From UA16 sp905478895 (GTDB lineage Bacteria > Bacteroidota > Bacteroidia > Flavobacteriales_D > Sanyastnellaceae), in NCBI GenBank assembly GCA_943788495.1, contig CALSQO010000001.1:186001-250000 (forward strand): DNA of 64,000 bases, read 5' to 3'. Position 1 is the first letter of the stretch; the number at the start of each line of letters is the position of its first letter. The translations under genes were made by a program, and so were the position numbers. The notes beneath the pieces were generated by a model. That model had not been told where the DNA came from. It searched no databases and saw only the letters and a list, made by a program, of their open reading frames with translations. Positions 41,688-56,600 of this stretch are shown one piece after another.

Positions 41688-44600
41688 ATGCGTAACTTAC
41701 TATGCTTGCTTTTTTGTTGTGTATTATCGGGAGTTTCCTACGCTCAAACCCCAGTGGAAACCCCTTCCCCTGGAGTGCCACCGGGGTACTCGCTCTCAGT
41801 AGAAAGTTTCGTGGAACATGAGGGTGTTGTTGGTTCTGTTGATTTCGCTGGGTACACCACTTATCGAGTGTACATGGAAATGCAAAACGAATCAGACTTC
41901 TTGAGTTGCATTTCAGGTGAGGCGGACAATCCCATGATTTTGAACAGCACTTCGTCACCGGCATGGTACAATGACGAAGCATTTGGTTCAGAAGTAGGGG
42001 CTTGGGTGAATTCAGATGTTCTATCCTTTTTCCCAGAGCTTGCCTATGATAGCTGGTTAACCATTGGTTCTGCTCATGCTGCGGAAGGCGTTGAAGTAAA
42101 TGTCGCTCTTGGTGAGATCGATTTGCTTCAAGAATTTGGTTCAGGGGATAATGTTTTTGTCAATGATGAGACGGGTACGGCGGTTTACACGCTTTTTCCC
42201 TGCGACCCAAACGACATGGCTTCTTGTGATATGATTGCCCATGGCGCATTCGCCGGAGATGACTTGCGCGTTCTAGTGGGACAATTCACCACTCAAGGAG
42301 AGATTACCGGGCAAATGCAGGTTCAGGTGTTTGTTGAAGGTGAATCCAGCCAAGAATTTCGTGGCGTGATTCCGTTCACTCCATTTGCCCCTGAACTTGT
42401 CGTCCCAGGCTGCACAGATGCATCGGCGTGCAACTACTCGGAGGATGCAACGGAGGACGATGGGAGTTGCGATTTCTGCAGTTGCTCAGGTGAGACAGGA
42501 GCGTACTCTTTGACTGTTGAAGAGCATGCGGTTGATGTTGTTCCTGGCCAAACGACTTACCGGATTTATCACAATATGGCCAATGATGATGATTTCTTGA
42601 GTTCGGTTTACGGAAACGAAGACCAACCATTTAATCTTTCCACCACCACAGGCTTTTACAACAGCCAGTTTGGCGGCACTACCGCTGGCGATATCAATCC
42701 AGCGTTTCTTCCCTTTTTCCCTGATTTGTCAGCGGACAGCTGGGTTACAATTGGTATTGAATCCCAAGCTGTTGCACCACAAGTAGCAATTAGTACCGTT
42801 GAGAGTGCCGATCAGCCCTGGGTGGGAGCGTTTTCCTTTACCGACGAGTCCAATGGGCAAAACGTCGATATGAACGATGCAACAGGAGGGGCGTGGTACG
42901 TTTTGAACGGTACACCCAATGGCCTTCCCGATGAAAATGGCCGGGTGTTGATCATGCAAGTGACAACTGCGGGTGAGATTTCGGGTACAATCAATGTCCA
43001 GTCCTTTGAAAACGGTGAGGGTGCTTCTTCCGTTTATTCTACCTACGTGTTTGAAGGCGCGGGAGATTTTGGCCCAGAGGGTGCAGCATGCGGTTGCACG
43101 GATTCAGATGCTACGAATTACGATGAGTCTGCTGAATACGATGACGGCAGCTGTGAATTTGCGGTTTCGGGTTGCCAGGACGCCACGGCTTGCAACTACA
43201 ATGCGGATGCCACCGAAGATGACGGCTCCTGCACGTATGCCGATGCGGGTTATGACTGCGACGGCAACTGCCTCGCGGATGCAGACGGCGACGGCGTATG
43301 CGACGAATTTGAAGTAGCGGGTTGCCAAGACGCCACGGCGTGCAACTACAACGCTGATGCGACAGACGAAGACGGATCCTGCACGTATGCCGATGCGGGT
43401 TATGACTGCGACGGCAACTGCCTCGCGGATGCGGACGGCGACGGCGTATGCGATGCGTTCGAAGTGGCGGGTTGCACGGCATCCAATGCCTGTAATTATG
43501 ATTCGAATGCCACCGACGAAGACGGCACATGTGATTTTTGTAGCTGTGCTACTGCAGGTATGCCGGTGAGCGACTACACATTGACAGTAGAGGTGCACGC
43601 CGTGGATGTAATTCCAGGTCAAACAACCTACCGTGTTTATCAAAACATGGTGAATGAAGACGATTTCTTAAGTTCCGTTTATGGCAACAACGACGTACCG
43701 TTCAGCTTGTCAACGACCACGGGCTTTTATAACAGCCAATTTGGCGGCACAACCGCTGGCGATATTAACCCAGCGTTCCTTCCCTTTTTCCCTGATTTGT
43801 CAGGGGATAGCTGGGTGACAATTGGCATTGAATCCCAAGCCGTTGCGCCACAAGTAGCAATCAGCGCGGTTGAGAGCGCTACTCAACCATGGGTTGGAGC
43901 TTTTGCCTTTGGTGATGCACTTTCAGGCCAGGACATTGCCATGACTGACTTTACAGGTGGTGCATGGTATGTATTGAATGGTACGCCAAACGGTTTGTCG
44001 GATGAGAATGGCCGGGTGCTGATCATGCAGATCACGACCGCAGGGGAGCTTTCAGGTGTTGTCAATACTCAAATCTTTGGCAACGGTCTTGGTGAGAACG
44101 ATGTTCGAAACACTTATACATTTAGTGGCTCGGGCGAATTCACGGCAGATGGCAGTGAAGTTGTCAATGCATGCGGTTGCACGGATTCAGATGCTTCGAA
44201 CTATGATGAGTCTGCTGAATACGACGACGGCAGCTGTGAATTTGCGGTTTCGGGTTGCATCGATGATACGGCTTGCAACTACAATGCGGATGCCACCGAA
44301 GACGACGGCTCATGCACGTTTGCGGATGCAGGTTATGACTGCGACGGCAACTGCCTCGCGGATGCGGACGGCGACGGCGTATGCGACGAGTTTGAGGTAG
44401 CGGGTTGCCAGGACGCCACGGCGTGCAACTACAACGCTGATGCGACAGACGAAGATGGATCCTGCACCTATGCCGATGCAGGTTATGACTGCGACGGCAA
44501 CTGCCTCGCGGATGCGGACGGCGACGGCGTATGCGATGAGTTTGAAGTAGCGGGTTGCCAGGACGCCACGGCGTGCAACTACAACGCTGATGCGACAGAC

Positions 44601-47600
44601 GAAGACGGATCCTGCACGTATGCCGATGCGGGTTATGACTGCGACGGCAACTGCCTCGCGGATGCGGACGGCGACGGCGTATGCGATGAGTTTGAAGTAG
44701 CGGGTTGCCAGGACGCCACGGCGTGCAACTACAACGCTGATGCGACAGACGAAGACGGATCCTGCACGTATGCCGATGCGGGTTATGACTGCGACGGCAA
44801 CTGCCTCGCGGATGCGGACGGCGACGGTGTATGCGATGAGTTTGAGGTAGCGGGTTGCCAGGACGCCACGGCGTGCAACTACAACGCTGATGCGACAGAC
44901 GAAGACGGATCCTGCACCTATGCCGATGCAGGTTATGACTGCGACGGCAACTGCCTCGCGGATGCGGACGGCGACGGTGTATGCGACGAGTTTGAAGTAG
45001 CGGGTTGCCAGGACGCCACGGCGTGCAACTACAACGCTGATGCGACAGACGAAGATGGATCCTGCACCTATGCCGATGCAGGCTATGACTGCGACGGCAA
45101 CTGCCTCGCGGATGCGGACGGCGACGGCGTATGCGACGAGTTTGAAGTAGCGGGTTGCCAGGACGCCACGGCGTGCAACTACAACGCTGACGCGACAGAC
45201 GAAGACGGATCCTGCACCTATGCCGATGCAGGCTATGACTGCGACGGCAACTGCCTCGCGGATGCGGACGGCGACGGCGTATGCGACGAGTTTGAAGTAG
45301 CGGGTTGCCAGGACGCCACGGCGTGCAACTACAACGCTGATGCGACAGACGAAGATGGATCCTGCACCTATGCCGATGCAGGTTATGACTGCGACGGCAA
45401 CTGCCTCGCGGATGCAGACGGCGACGGTGTATGCGACGAGTTTGAAGTAGCGGGTTGCCAGGACGCCACGGCGTGCAACTACAACGCTGACGCGACAGAC
45501 GAAGACGGATCCTGCACCTATGCCGATGCCGGTTATGACTGCGACGGCAACTGCCTCGCGGATGCGGACGGCGACGGCGTATGCGACGAGTTTGAAGTAG
45601 CGGGTTGCCAGGACGCCACGGCGTGCAACTACAACGCTGACGCGACAGACGAAGACGGATCCTGCACGTATGCCGATGCAGGTTATGACTGCGACGGCAA
45701 CTGCCTCGCGGATGCGGACGGCGACGGTGTATGCGACGAGTTTGAAGTAGCGGGTTGCCAGGACGCTACGGCGTGCAACTACAACGCTGATGCGACAGAC
45801 GAAGATGGATCCTGCACCTATGCCGATGCAGGCTATGACTGCGACGGCAACTGCCTCGCGGATGCGGACGGCGACGGCGTATGCGATGAGTTTGAGGTAG
45901 CGGGTTGCCAGGACGCCACGGCGTGCAACTACAACGCTGACGCGACAGACGAAGACGGATCCTGCACCTATGCCGATGCCGGTTATGACTGCGACGGCAA
46001 CTGCCTCGCGGATGCGGACGGCGACGGCGTATGCGATGAATTTGAAGTAGCGGGTTGCCAGGACGCCACGGCGTGCAACTACAACGCTGATGCGACAGAC
46101 GAAGATGGATCCTGCACCTATGCCGATGCCGGTTATGACTGCGACGGCAACTGCCTCGCGGATGCGGACGGCGACGGCGTATGCGACGAATTTGAAGTAG
46201 CGGGTTGCCAGGACGCTACGGCGTGCAACTACAACGCTGATGCGACAGACGAAGATGGATCCTGCACCTATGCCGATGCCGGTTATGACTGCGACGGCAA
46301 CTGCCTCGCGGATGCGGACGGCGACGGTGTATGCGACGAGTTTGAGGTAGCGGGTTGCCAGGACGCCACGGCGTGCAACTACAACGCTGATGCGACAGAC
46401 GAAGATGGATCCTGCACCTATGCCGATGCCGGTTATGACTGCGACGGCAACTGCCTCGCGGATGCGGACGGCGACGGTGTATGCGACGAGTTTGAAGTAG
46501 CGGGTTGCCAGGACGCCACGGCGTGCAACTACAACGCTGATGCGACAGACGAAGATGGATCCTGCACCTATGCCGATGCAGGCTATGACTGCGACGGCAA
46601 CTGCCTCGCGGATGCGGACGGCGACGGTGTATGCGACGAGTTTGAAGTAGCGGGTTGCCAGGACGCCACGGCGTGCAACTACAACGCTGACGCGACAGAC
46701 GAAGACGGATCCTGCACCTATGCCGATGCAGGCTATGACTGCGACGGCAACTGCCTCGCGGATGCGGACGGCGACGGTGTATGCGATGAGTTTGAAGTAG
46801 CGGGTTGCCAGGACGCCACGGCGTGCAACTACAACGCTGATGCGACAGACGAAGATGGATCCTGCACCTATGCCGATGCCGGTTATGACTGCGACGGCAA
46901 CTGCCTCGCGGATGCGGACGGCGACGGCGTATGCGACGAATTTGAAGTAGCGGGTTGCCAGGACGCCACGGCGTGCAACTACAACGCTGATGCGACAGAC
47001 GAAGACGGATCATGCACCTATGCCGATGCAGGTTATGACTGCGACGGCAACTGCCTCGCGGATGCGGACGGCGACGGCGTATGCGACGAGTTTGAAGTAG
47101 CGGGTTGCCAGGACGCTACGGCGTGCAACTACAACGCTGATGCGACAGACGAAGATGGATCCTGCACCTATGCCGATGCAGGCTATGACTGCGACGGCAA
47201 CTGCCTCGCGGATGCAGACGGCGACGGCGTATGCGATGAATTTGAAGTAGCGGGTTGCCAGGACGCCACGGCGTGCAACTACAACGCTGATGCGACAGAC
47301 GAAGATGGATCCTGCACCTATGCCGATGCAGGTTATGACTGCGACGGCAACTGCCTCGCGGATGCGGACGGCGACGGTGTATGCGATGAGTTTGAAGTAG
47401 CGGGTTGCCAGGACGCCACGGCGTGCAACTACAACGCTGACGCGACAGACGAAGATGGATCCTGCACCTATGCCGATGCAGGTTATGACTGCGACGGCAA
47501 CTGCCTCGCGGATGCGGACGGCGACGGCGTATGCGACGAATTTGAAGTAGCGGGTTGCCAGGACGCCACGGCGTGCAACTACAACGCTGACGCGACAGAC

Positions 47601-50600
47601 GAAGATGGATCCTGCACCTATGCCGATGCAGGTTATGACTGCGACGGCAACTGCCTCGCGGATGCGGACGGCGACGGTGTATGCGACGAGTTTGAAGTAG
47701 CGGGTTGCCAGGACGCCACGGCGTGCAACTACAACGCTGATGCGACAGACGAAGATGGATCCTGCACCTATGCCGATGCAGGCTATGACTGCGACGGCAA
47801 CTGCCTCGCGGATGCGGACGGCGACGGTGTATGCGATGAGTTTGAGGTAGCGGGTTGCCAGGACGCCACGGCGTGCAACTACGATGCTGACGCTACGGAT
47901 GATGATGGCTCGTGCGCAGTGCTCGACGAGTGCGGTGTTTGCGGAGGTGTTGGACTTCCCGGTGGCATCTGTGATTGCGATGGTAATCTTCTTGACGAAT
48001 GTGGTGTTTGTGGCGGTGATGGCATTCCGGAAGGGGCCTGTGATTGCGATGGAACATATCCAGAATCAGGTTATGACTGTGATGGCAATTGCTTAGCTGA
48101 TGCAGACAGCGACGGTGTGTGCGACGAATTTGAAGTAGCGGGTTGCCAAGATGTTATGGCTTGCAACTACAACGCTGACGCCACAGATGAAGACGGATCT
48201 TGCACTTACGCCGAGGAGGAGTACGATTGCGATGGCAACTGCCTGGAGGATAGCAACAATGACGGGATCTGTGACATCGAAGGTTGCACCATCTTGGAAG
48301 CGTGCAATTACGACCCAACGGCCAATTTGCTCATGGTCGATGAATGTGTTTTCCCCATCGCTGAAGGCTATGCCTGCTATGAAGTGATCGAAGGATGTAC
48401 AGATATTGCCGCGGTCAATTTCAATCCATATGCGAGCACAGATGATGGCTCATGCATAACAGTAGTGGCAGGATGTATGCTGCCATTCGCTTGCACATTT
48501 GACCCTGCAGCCACCATCATGGACTTTTCCATGTGCACATTTGCTCCTTGTGGAGATACAGGTGAAACGCCAACGCCACAAGGCATGTTGGTTCCTGGAT
48601 GCATGCAGCCATCCGCTTGTAATTACAACCCGGATGCGACAGAGGATGACGGCTCGTGCGACTACGGCTGTTTGATTGGCTGCAACAATTCATTGGCCTG
48701 CAATTTTGACCCTCAAGTGTTGTACCCTGATGGATCATGCGAATACACAAGCTGTGCAGGATGTATGGTAGCTGATGCTTGCAATTATGATGATGGAGCA
48801 ACCATTCCAGATTTGGGAGCATGTGATTTTGTTTCCTGTTTGGGTTGCCCTGCCCCAGCGGCCTGCAATTACAATCCAGAGGCAACATTGAACGATTTCT
48901 TCGTTTGTGAATACTGTGAGTTTGATTTTGAAAACGGGGACGATTATGAAGTAGAATGTGAAAGTGACTTGCCCGTTGCCTGCGATGGTGGCGTTGCGGT
49001 AACTTCTACCTGCAGCATAGAAGACCTTGATGTGGCATGCTTGCTCGCAGAAAATATCACGGGTGAAGCCGTGGCGTATTCGGCGACAACTGCAATGGGT
49101 GATGGCCCTGATGGTGCGTTCCGATTGTATGGCGCATCTGTTCAAGGTGTGGCCGATAGCGATTTCTTCTTGGAAGATCCCGCAAATCCTTTGCAATTGA
49201 TTCGCTACGACAATGGCGTTGCGATCATGACCGGTTCCATCATCAGTGATGTGAATCCGGAACAACGATTTGATGTGTTCGTAACGTTTGAAGAAGGGCA
49301 AGATGCAAATGCATGGTTGGATGAAGACCCAAATCATGGCTTCTTGGTAGCCTTCGGTTGTGAACCTTCGATTGAGGAAGTATTCACCCTCAAAGGCGAT
49401 CAAAGCTACCTCGTTGGACAAGGAGCATATGAGGGTGATTTAATCACGCTCAGCCACATGCCGGTGAGTGAGAACAAACGCTTCCAATTGGGAGAAGGTG
49501 GAAACAGCCACAACTGCAACTTCGGTTTCGGTGGTTGGTTTGCTTGGAATGGAACGCTTTTGAATACACCAGCAGGTGGAATGTCTGGCGATATCATTGT
49601 TGATTTGGCTCCGGATGCATCCTTTGCAGCTGCGACCTGTGGAACGGAATCCGTCAGCATCTTCTACACGGCTATGGAATCAGGCTGTGATTACGCAGAG
49701 ACCCACGTCCAAACCATCCTGCGCGTCGATACAGAAGCACCGGAATTCACATCAACACCTGCAGATGCAACAGCGGAGTGCGATGCTGTGCCTGCGGTAG
49801 CTGATTTGGCCGCGTTGTTGGAATCGGGGGAACTATCGGCAATGGATGCCTGTGAGGCCGGAGATGATCCATTGACCTATGCCTACGAAGGTGAGGTGAT
49901 CACACCGACCAACTGTGACGGTGACTATACGATTGAGCGCACCTGGTCTGCGGTGGACTGCAGCGGCAATGCATCGATGACGACCCAGGTCATTACCATT
50001 GAAGATACGACTGCACCGGACTTTGTCGAAACGTTGCCAGGTGATTTAACCGTGGAATGTGATGCGGTTCCTGCTCCGGAAACGTTGACTGCAATGGACA
50101 ACTGCGACGCAGATGTCGAAGTCATGTTTGCGGAGGAGAGTGCTGCGGGTGCTTGCCCACAAGCGTATACAATCACACGCACATGGACCGTTGAGGACTG
50201 CTCTGGAAATGTGGAAACCCACATTCAAACGATTGAGGTACAAGACACGACTGATCCGGTATTCACCGATGTGCCGAGTGACCAGAACAATCAATGTGAA
50301 GAAGCCCCATACACATCGGCTGCCAGCGACAATTGTGGTGCAGTGGCCATCACGGAATCGCGCGAAGTAATCAGCGATGATGCATGTGGCAACTATGAGC
50401 ATTTGGTCACGTTAACTGCGACGGACGAATGCGGAAACAGCAGCGATTACCAATTTACCATTGTGGTGCAAGACACAGAGGATCCTCTCTTTGTCGAGGC
50501 ATTGCCAACGGATGAAACAGTGGAATGCGATGCCATTCCGGCTCCAGTAACGCTGACAGCAGCGGATAATTGCGATGATGGGGTGAACGTCATGTTCGTG

Positions 50601-53600
50601 GAAGCCATCACAAACGGCGCCTGCCCACAATCGTACACCATTACGCGCACCTGGACGGTTGAAGACTGCTCGGGCAATATGAGTGAACACGTTCAGACCA
50701 TCGAGGTCGAGGATACCACTGCCCCGGTATTTGTGGAAGCATTGCCAGGAAATGAAACAGTGGAATGTGACGCAATTCCTGATGCAGCAGTATTGACGGC
50801 AACCGACAATTGCGATGGAGCCATTGAGGTGGTCCTCACAGAAGAGATCACAAACGGCTCTTGTCCCGAGAGTTATACCCTGACACGCACGTGGACAGTT
50901 GAAGATTGCTCAGGAAATGGCATCATGCACGAACAAATTATTGAGGTCATCGACACCACTGCACCGGTGTTTGCACCACACGATGAGTTCACCATGGCTG
51001 CGTGTCATATGATTACAGATCCTGAGGATCCGACATTATTGCCCTTGGTGGCATCAGATAACTGTGGATCGGTCACATACGAAGTGACAGCCGTGTTGTT
51101 CTCAGGAGGATGCCCAGGGACCTGGATGCGCAACTGGACAGCAACAGACGGATGCGGCAACGTCGCATACGCGCTGCAGTTTGTTACCATGTATGATGAA
51201 ATCGCTCCTGAATTCGTTTCATTCCCAGCAAACGTGGTCATTGAATCCGATGCGAATTGCAATGCGGATACTTCTCCTGAAGCCACCGGCACACCGGTAA
51301 TTTCGGATAATTGTGGAGACAATGTTGAAGTGACGCTGGATTACGTGGATTCTGCGGTCATTGAGTCCTGCCCGGGATCTTATTCCTTCACACGAACATG
51401 GATTGCAACTGATTTCTGCTCAAACCAGTCTTCTCAAGACCAAACGATTGAGGTGATTGATGCGACAGGTCCGGTATTTACATTAGCCCCTTCAGATCAG
51501 AACAACCAATGTGCTGAAGAGCCATATGCTTATGCTGCCGAGGATAACTGCACAGGAACGGTCATCATCTATGAGACCCGCGACACGCTTTCTTCGGATA
51601 ATTGCGGCAATTATGTTCATTTGGTGACATTGGATGCACATGACATATGCGGCAACATTACGACGCATGAATTTACCATTACAGTGCAGGATACGCAAGC
51701 ACCAAACTGGGATCAATCGATTCCACTCGATGCAACAGTGGAATGCGATGCGGTTCCAGTAGCTGCAGTGATCACAGCTACGGACAATTGCGATGCGTTG
51801 TCCAATGTTGATTTCAACGAAATCATCACCTCTACGGATTGCGAAGCAGCCTATACCATTACACGAACATGGTCTGTAGAGGATTGCAGCGGCAACGGCG
51901 CATTCGCTATGCAAACAATCAGTGTGGTTGACACACAAGCCCCTGAATTTGTCGAGGACCTTCCAGCAGACTTGACAGTTGAATGCGATGCTGTTCCTGA
52001 TGCCGACGTTTTGACAGCGGTTGATAATTGTGATGCGATGCCTGGCGTGAGCATGATGGAGGAGATTTCCAATGAGCTATGCACGGGCAGCTACACGTTG
52101 ACCAGAACTTGGACTGCTGAAGACTGCGTGGGCAATACCCAGGTCCATAGCCAAGTGATCACGGTGCAAGACACGACCTCACCAACACGCGATTCGGAAG
52201 CGATGGACATGACAGTTGAATGCGACGGCGCTGGGAACGCAGCCGATCTCGACGCTTGGCTCGCCAGCAACGGCGGCGCTTCGGCAACAGATGCTTGCAG
52301 CGGAGTAACTTGGAGCAACGACTTCGACGCGTTGAGCGACGATTGCGGAGCAACGGGTGCGGCAATAGTCACCTTCACTGCGACGGACGACTGCGGCAAC
52401 GCCACCAGCACCACGGCAACGTTCACAATCGAAGACACGACGGCACCTGCTGTAATGGATGCGATGGACGCGACGGTTGAATGCGACGGTGCTGGCAACG
52501 GCACAGACCTCGACGCTTGGCTCGCCAGCAACGGCGGCGCTACGGCAACGGACGCTTGCAGCGGAGTAACTTGGAGCAACGATTTCGACGCGTTGAGCGA
52601 CGATTGCGGAGCAACGGGTGCGGCAACAGTCACCTTCACTGCGACGGACGACTGCGGCAACGCCACGAGCACCACGGCAACGTTCACAATCGAAGATACT
52701 ACGGCCCCAGCAGTGGTGGACGCGATGGACGCGACGGTTGAATGCGACGGTGCTGGCAACGGCACAGACCTCGACGCTTGGCTCGCCAGCAACGGCGGCG
52801 CTTCGGCGACAGATGCTTGCAGCGGAGTGACCTGGAGCAACGACTTCGACGCGTTGAGCGCCGATTGCGGAGCGACTGGAGCAGCGACAGTAATGTTCAC
52901 TGCGACGGACGACTGCGGCAACGCCACGAGCACTACGGCAACGTTCACGATCGAAGACACGACGGCACCTGCTGTCATGGATGCGATGGACGCGACGGTT
53001 GAATGCGACGGTGCTGGCAACGGCACAGACCTCGACACTTGGCTCGCCAGCAACGGTGGCGCTACGGCAACGGACGCTTGCAGCGGAGTGACCTGGAGCA
53101 ACGACTTCGACGCGTTGAGCGCCGATTGCGGAGCGACTGGTGCGGCGACAGTAACCTTCACTGCGACGGACGACTGCGGCAACGCCACCAGCACCACGGC
53201 AACGTTCACGATCGAAGACACGACGGCACCTGCTGTAATGGACGCGATGGACGCGACGGTTGAATGCGACGGTGCTGGCAACGCAGCCGACCTCGACGCT
53301 TGGCTCGCCAGCAACGGCGGCGCTTCGGCAACGGACGCTTGCAGCGGAGTGACCTGGAGCAACGACTTCGACGCGTTGAGCGACGATTGCGGAGCAACGG
53401 GTGCGGCAACAGTCACATTCACTGCGACGGATGACTGCGGCAACGCCACGAGCACCACGGCAACGTTCACGATCGAAGACACGACCTCGCCAACGCGCGA
53501 TTCGGAAGCGATGGACGCGACGGTTGAATGCGACGGCGCTGGCAACGCAGCCGACCTCGACGCTTGGCTCGCCAGCAACGGCGGCGCTTCGGCAACGGAT

Positions 53601-56600
53601 GCTTGCAGCGGAGTAACCTGGAGCAACGACTTCGACGCGTTGAGCGACGATTGCGGAGCAACGGGTGCGGCAACAGTCACCTTCACTGCGACGGATGACT
53701 GCGGCAACGCCACGAGCACGACGGCAACGTTCACAATCGAAGATACTACGGCCCCAGCAGTGGTGGATGCGATGGACGCGACGGTTGAATGCGACGGTGC
53801 TGGCAACGGCACCGACCTCGACGCTTGGCTCGCCAGCAACGGCGGCGCTTCGGCAACGGACGCTTGCAGCGGAGTGACCTGGAGCAACGACTTCGACGCG
53901 TTGAGCGACGATTGCGGAGCGACGGGTGCGGCGACAGTCATCTTCACTGCGACGGACGACTGCGGCAACGCCACCAGCACCACGGCAACGTTCACAATCG
54001 AAGACACGACGGCACCTGCTGTAATGGATGCGATGGACGCGACGGTTGAATGCGACGGTGCTGGCAACGGCACAGACCTCGACGCTTGGCTCGCCAGCAA
54101 CGGCGGCGCTACGGCAACGGACGCTTGCAGCGGAGTAACTTGGAGCAACGACTTCGACGCGTTGAGCGACGATTGCGGAGCAACGGGTGCGGCAACAGTC
54201 ACCTTCACTGCGACGGACGACTGCGGCAACGCCACGAGCACCACGGCAACGTTCACGATCGAAGACACGACGGCACCAGCAGTGGTGGACGCGATGGACG
54301 CGACGGTTGAATGCGACGGTGCTGGCAACGCAGCCGACCTCGACGCTTGGCTCGCCAGCAACGGCGGCGCTACGGCAACGGACGCTTGCAGCGGAGTGAC
54401 CTGGAGCAACGACTTCGACGCGTTGAGCGACGATTGCGGAGCAACGGGTGCGGCAACAGTCACATTCACTGCGACGGACGACTGCGGCAACGCCACCAGC
54501 ACCACGGCAACGTTCACAATCGAAGACACGACCTCGCCAACGCGCGATTCGGAAGCGATGGACATGACCGTTGAATGCGACGGCGCCGGCAACGTAGCCG
54601 ACCTCGACGCTTGGCTCGCCAGCAACGGCGGCGCTTCGGCAACGGACGCTTGCAGCGGAGTGACCTGGAGCAACGACTTCGACGCGTTGAGCGCCGATTG
54701 CGGAGCAACGGGTGCGGCAACAGTAATGTTCACTGCGACGGACGACTGCGGCAACGCCACGAGTACCATGGCAACGTTCACGATCGAAGACACAACGGCA
54801 CCGAGTGCCACGGTCGAACCTCAGTTCGACCTCGCGTGTGCGGAATATGATCCGAATGCGATATACGGAGCTGTATTTGCAGATGACTGCAGTGGCGATG
54901 TTACGGTAACATTTGTGGATGCGCCTGGCGCAGGAGGATGCCTAAATATCAATCAGAGCTGGTACATCCGTACGTACACCGTGACCGATGCATGTGGCAA
55001 TGCAACGATAGCACAACAACAATTGCATCTCATTGATGACATTGCGCCGGTGGTTACGATTGAGTTCTGTCCGGCAGATGTCACTGTAGAATACGATGAC
55101 CAGTGCGATGCAGACACCTCAGTGGAATCATTGGGAATGGCGGTTGCCACCGCGACGGACAATTGCGATATGCCTGCTGTAGATGTAGCCTATGCAGATA
55201 GTGATACGGTCAATTTATGTGGGCCTTCCTTCTCGTTCACTCGAACGTTTAGCATGAGCTCTACTGATGCATGTGGCAATGTTTCGGCTGTAGAGTCATG
55301 CACGCAAGTCATCACGGTAACAGATGCAATGGCGCCAAGTATGGTTGTTGATGCGATGGACGCGACGGTTGAATGCGACGGTGCTGGCAACGGCACAGAC
55401 CTCGACGCTTGGCTCGCCAGCAACGGCGGCGCTTCGGCAACGGACGCTTGCAGCGGAGTAACCTGGAGCAACGACTTCGACGCGTTGAGCGCCGATTGCG
55501 GAGCGACGGGTGCGGCGACAGTCACCTTCACTGCGACGGACGACTGTGGCAACGCCACGAGCACCACGGCAACGTTTACGATCGAAGACACGACGGCACC
55601 TGCTGTCATGGACGCGATGGACGCGACGGTTGAATGCGACGGTGCTGGCAACGCAGCCGACCTCGACGCTTGGCTCGCCAGCAACGGCGGCGCTTCGGCA
55701 ACGGACGCTTGCAGCGGAGTGACCTGGAGCAACGACTTCGACGCGTTGAGCGCCGATTGCGGAGCAACGGGTGCGGCAACAGTCACCTTCACTGCGACGG
55801 ACGACTGCGGCAACGCCACCAGCACCACGGCAACGTTCACAATCGAAGACACAACGGCACCTGCTGTAATGGATGCGATGGACGCGACGGTTGAATGCGA
55901 CGGTGCTGGCAACGGCACAGACCTCGACGCTTGGCTCGCCAGCAACGGCGGCGCTACGGCAACGGACGCTTGCAGCGGAGTGACCTGGAGCAACGACTTC
56001 GACGCGTTGAGCGACGATTGCGGAGCGACTGGTGCGGCAACAGTCACCTTCACTGCGACGGACGACTGCGGCAACGCCACGAGCACCACGGCAACGTTCA
56101 CGATCGAAGACACGACGGCACCAGCAGTGGTGGACGCGATGGACGCGACCGTTGAATGCGACGGCGCTGGCAACGCAGCCGACCTCGACGCTTGGCTCGC
56201 CAGCAACGGCGGCGCTACGGCAACGGACGCTTGCAGCGGAGTGACCTGGAGCAACGACTTCGACGCGTTGAGCGCCGATTGCGGAGCGACTGGAGCAGCG
56301 ACAGTAATGTTCACTGCGACGGACGACTGCGGCAACGCCACGAGCACTACGGCAACGTTCACGATCGAAGACACGACGGCACCTGCTGTCATGGATGCGA
56401 TGGACGCGACGGTTGAATGCGACGGTGCTGGCAACGGCACAGACCTCGACGCTTGGCTCGCCAGCAACGGTGGCGCTACGGCAACGGACGCTTGCAGCGG
56501 AGTGACCTGGAGCAACGACTTCGACGCGTTGAGCGACGATTGCGGAGCGACTGGTGCGGCAACAGTCACCTTCACTGCGACGGACGACTGCGGCAACGCC

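Noticed and set aside
44251..47850. Regularly spaced repeats as a possible CRISPR array
   Set aside because: Units are 150 bp, contiguous, coding and without spacers; no cas gene is nearby.
52091..54811. A 906-codon open frame on the minus strand, with similar ones at 55190-56827, 55296-57302 and 46216-47013
   Set aside because: The repeat length is a multiple of three and codon use is uniform, so one stop-free antisense frame is repeated in every unit. The products are low-complexity mirrors of the coding strand without start-site signals.
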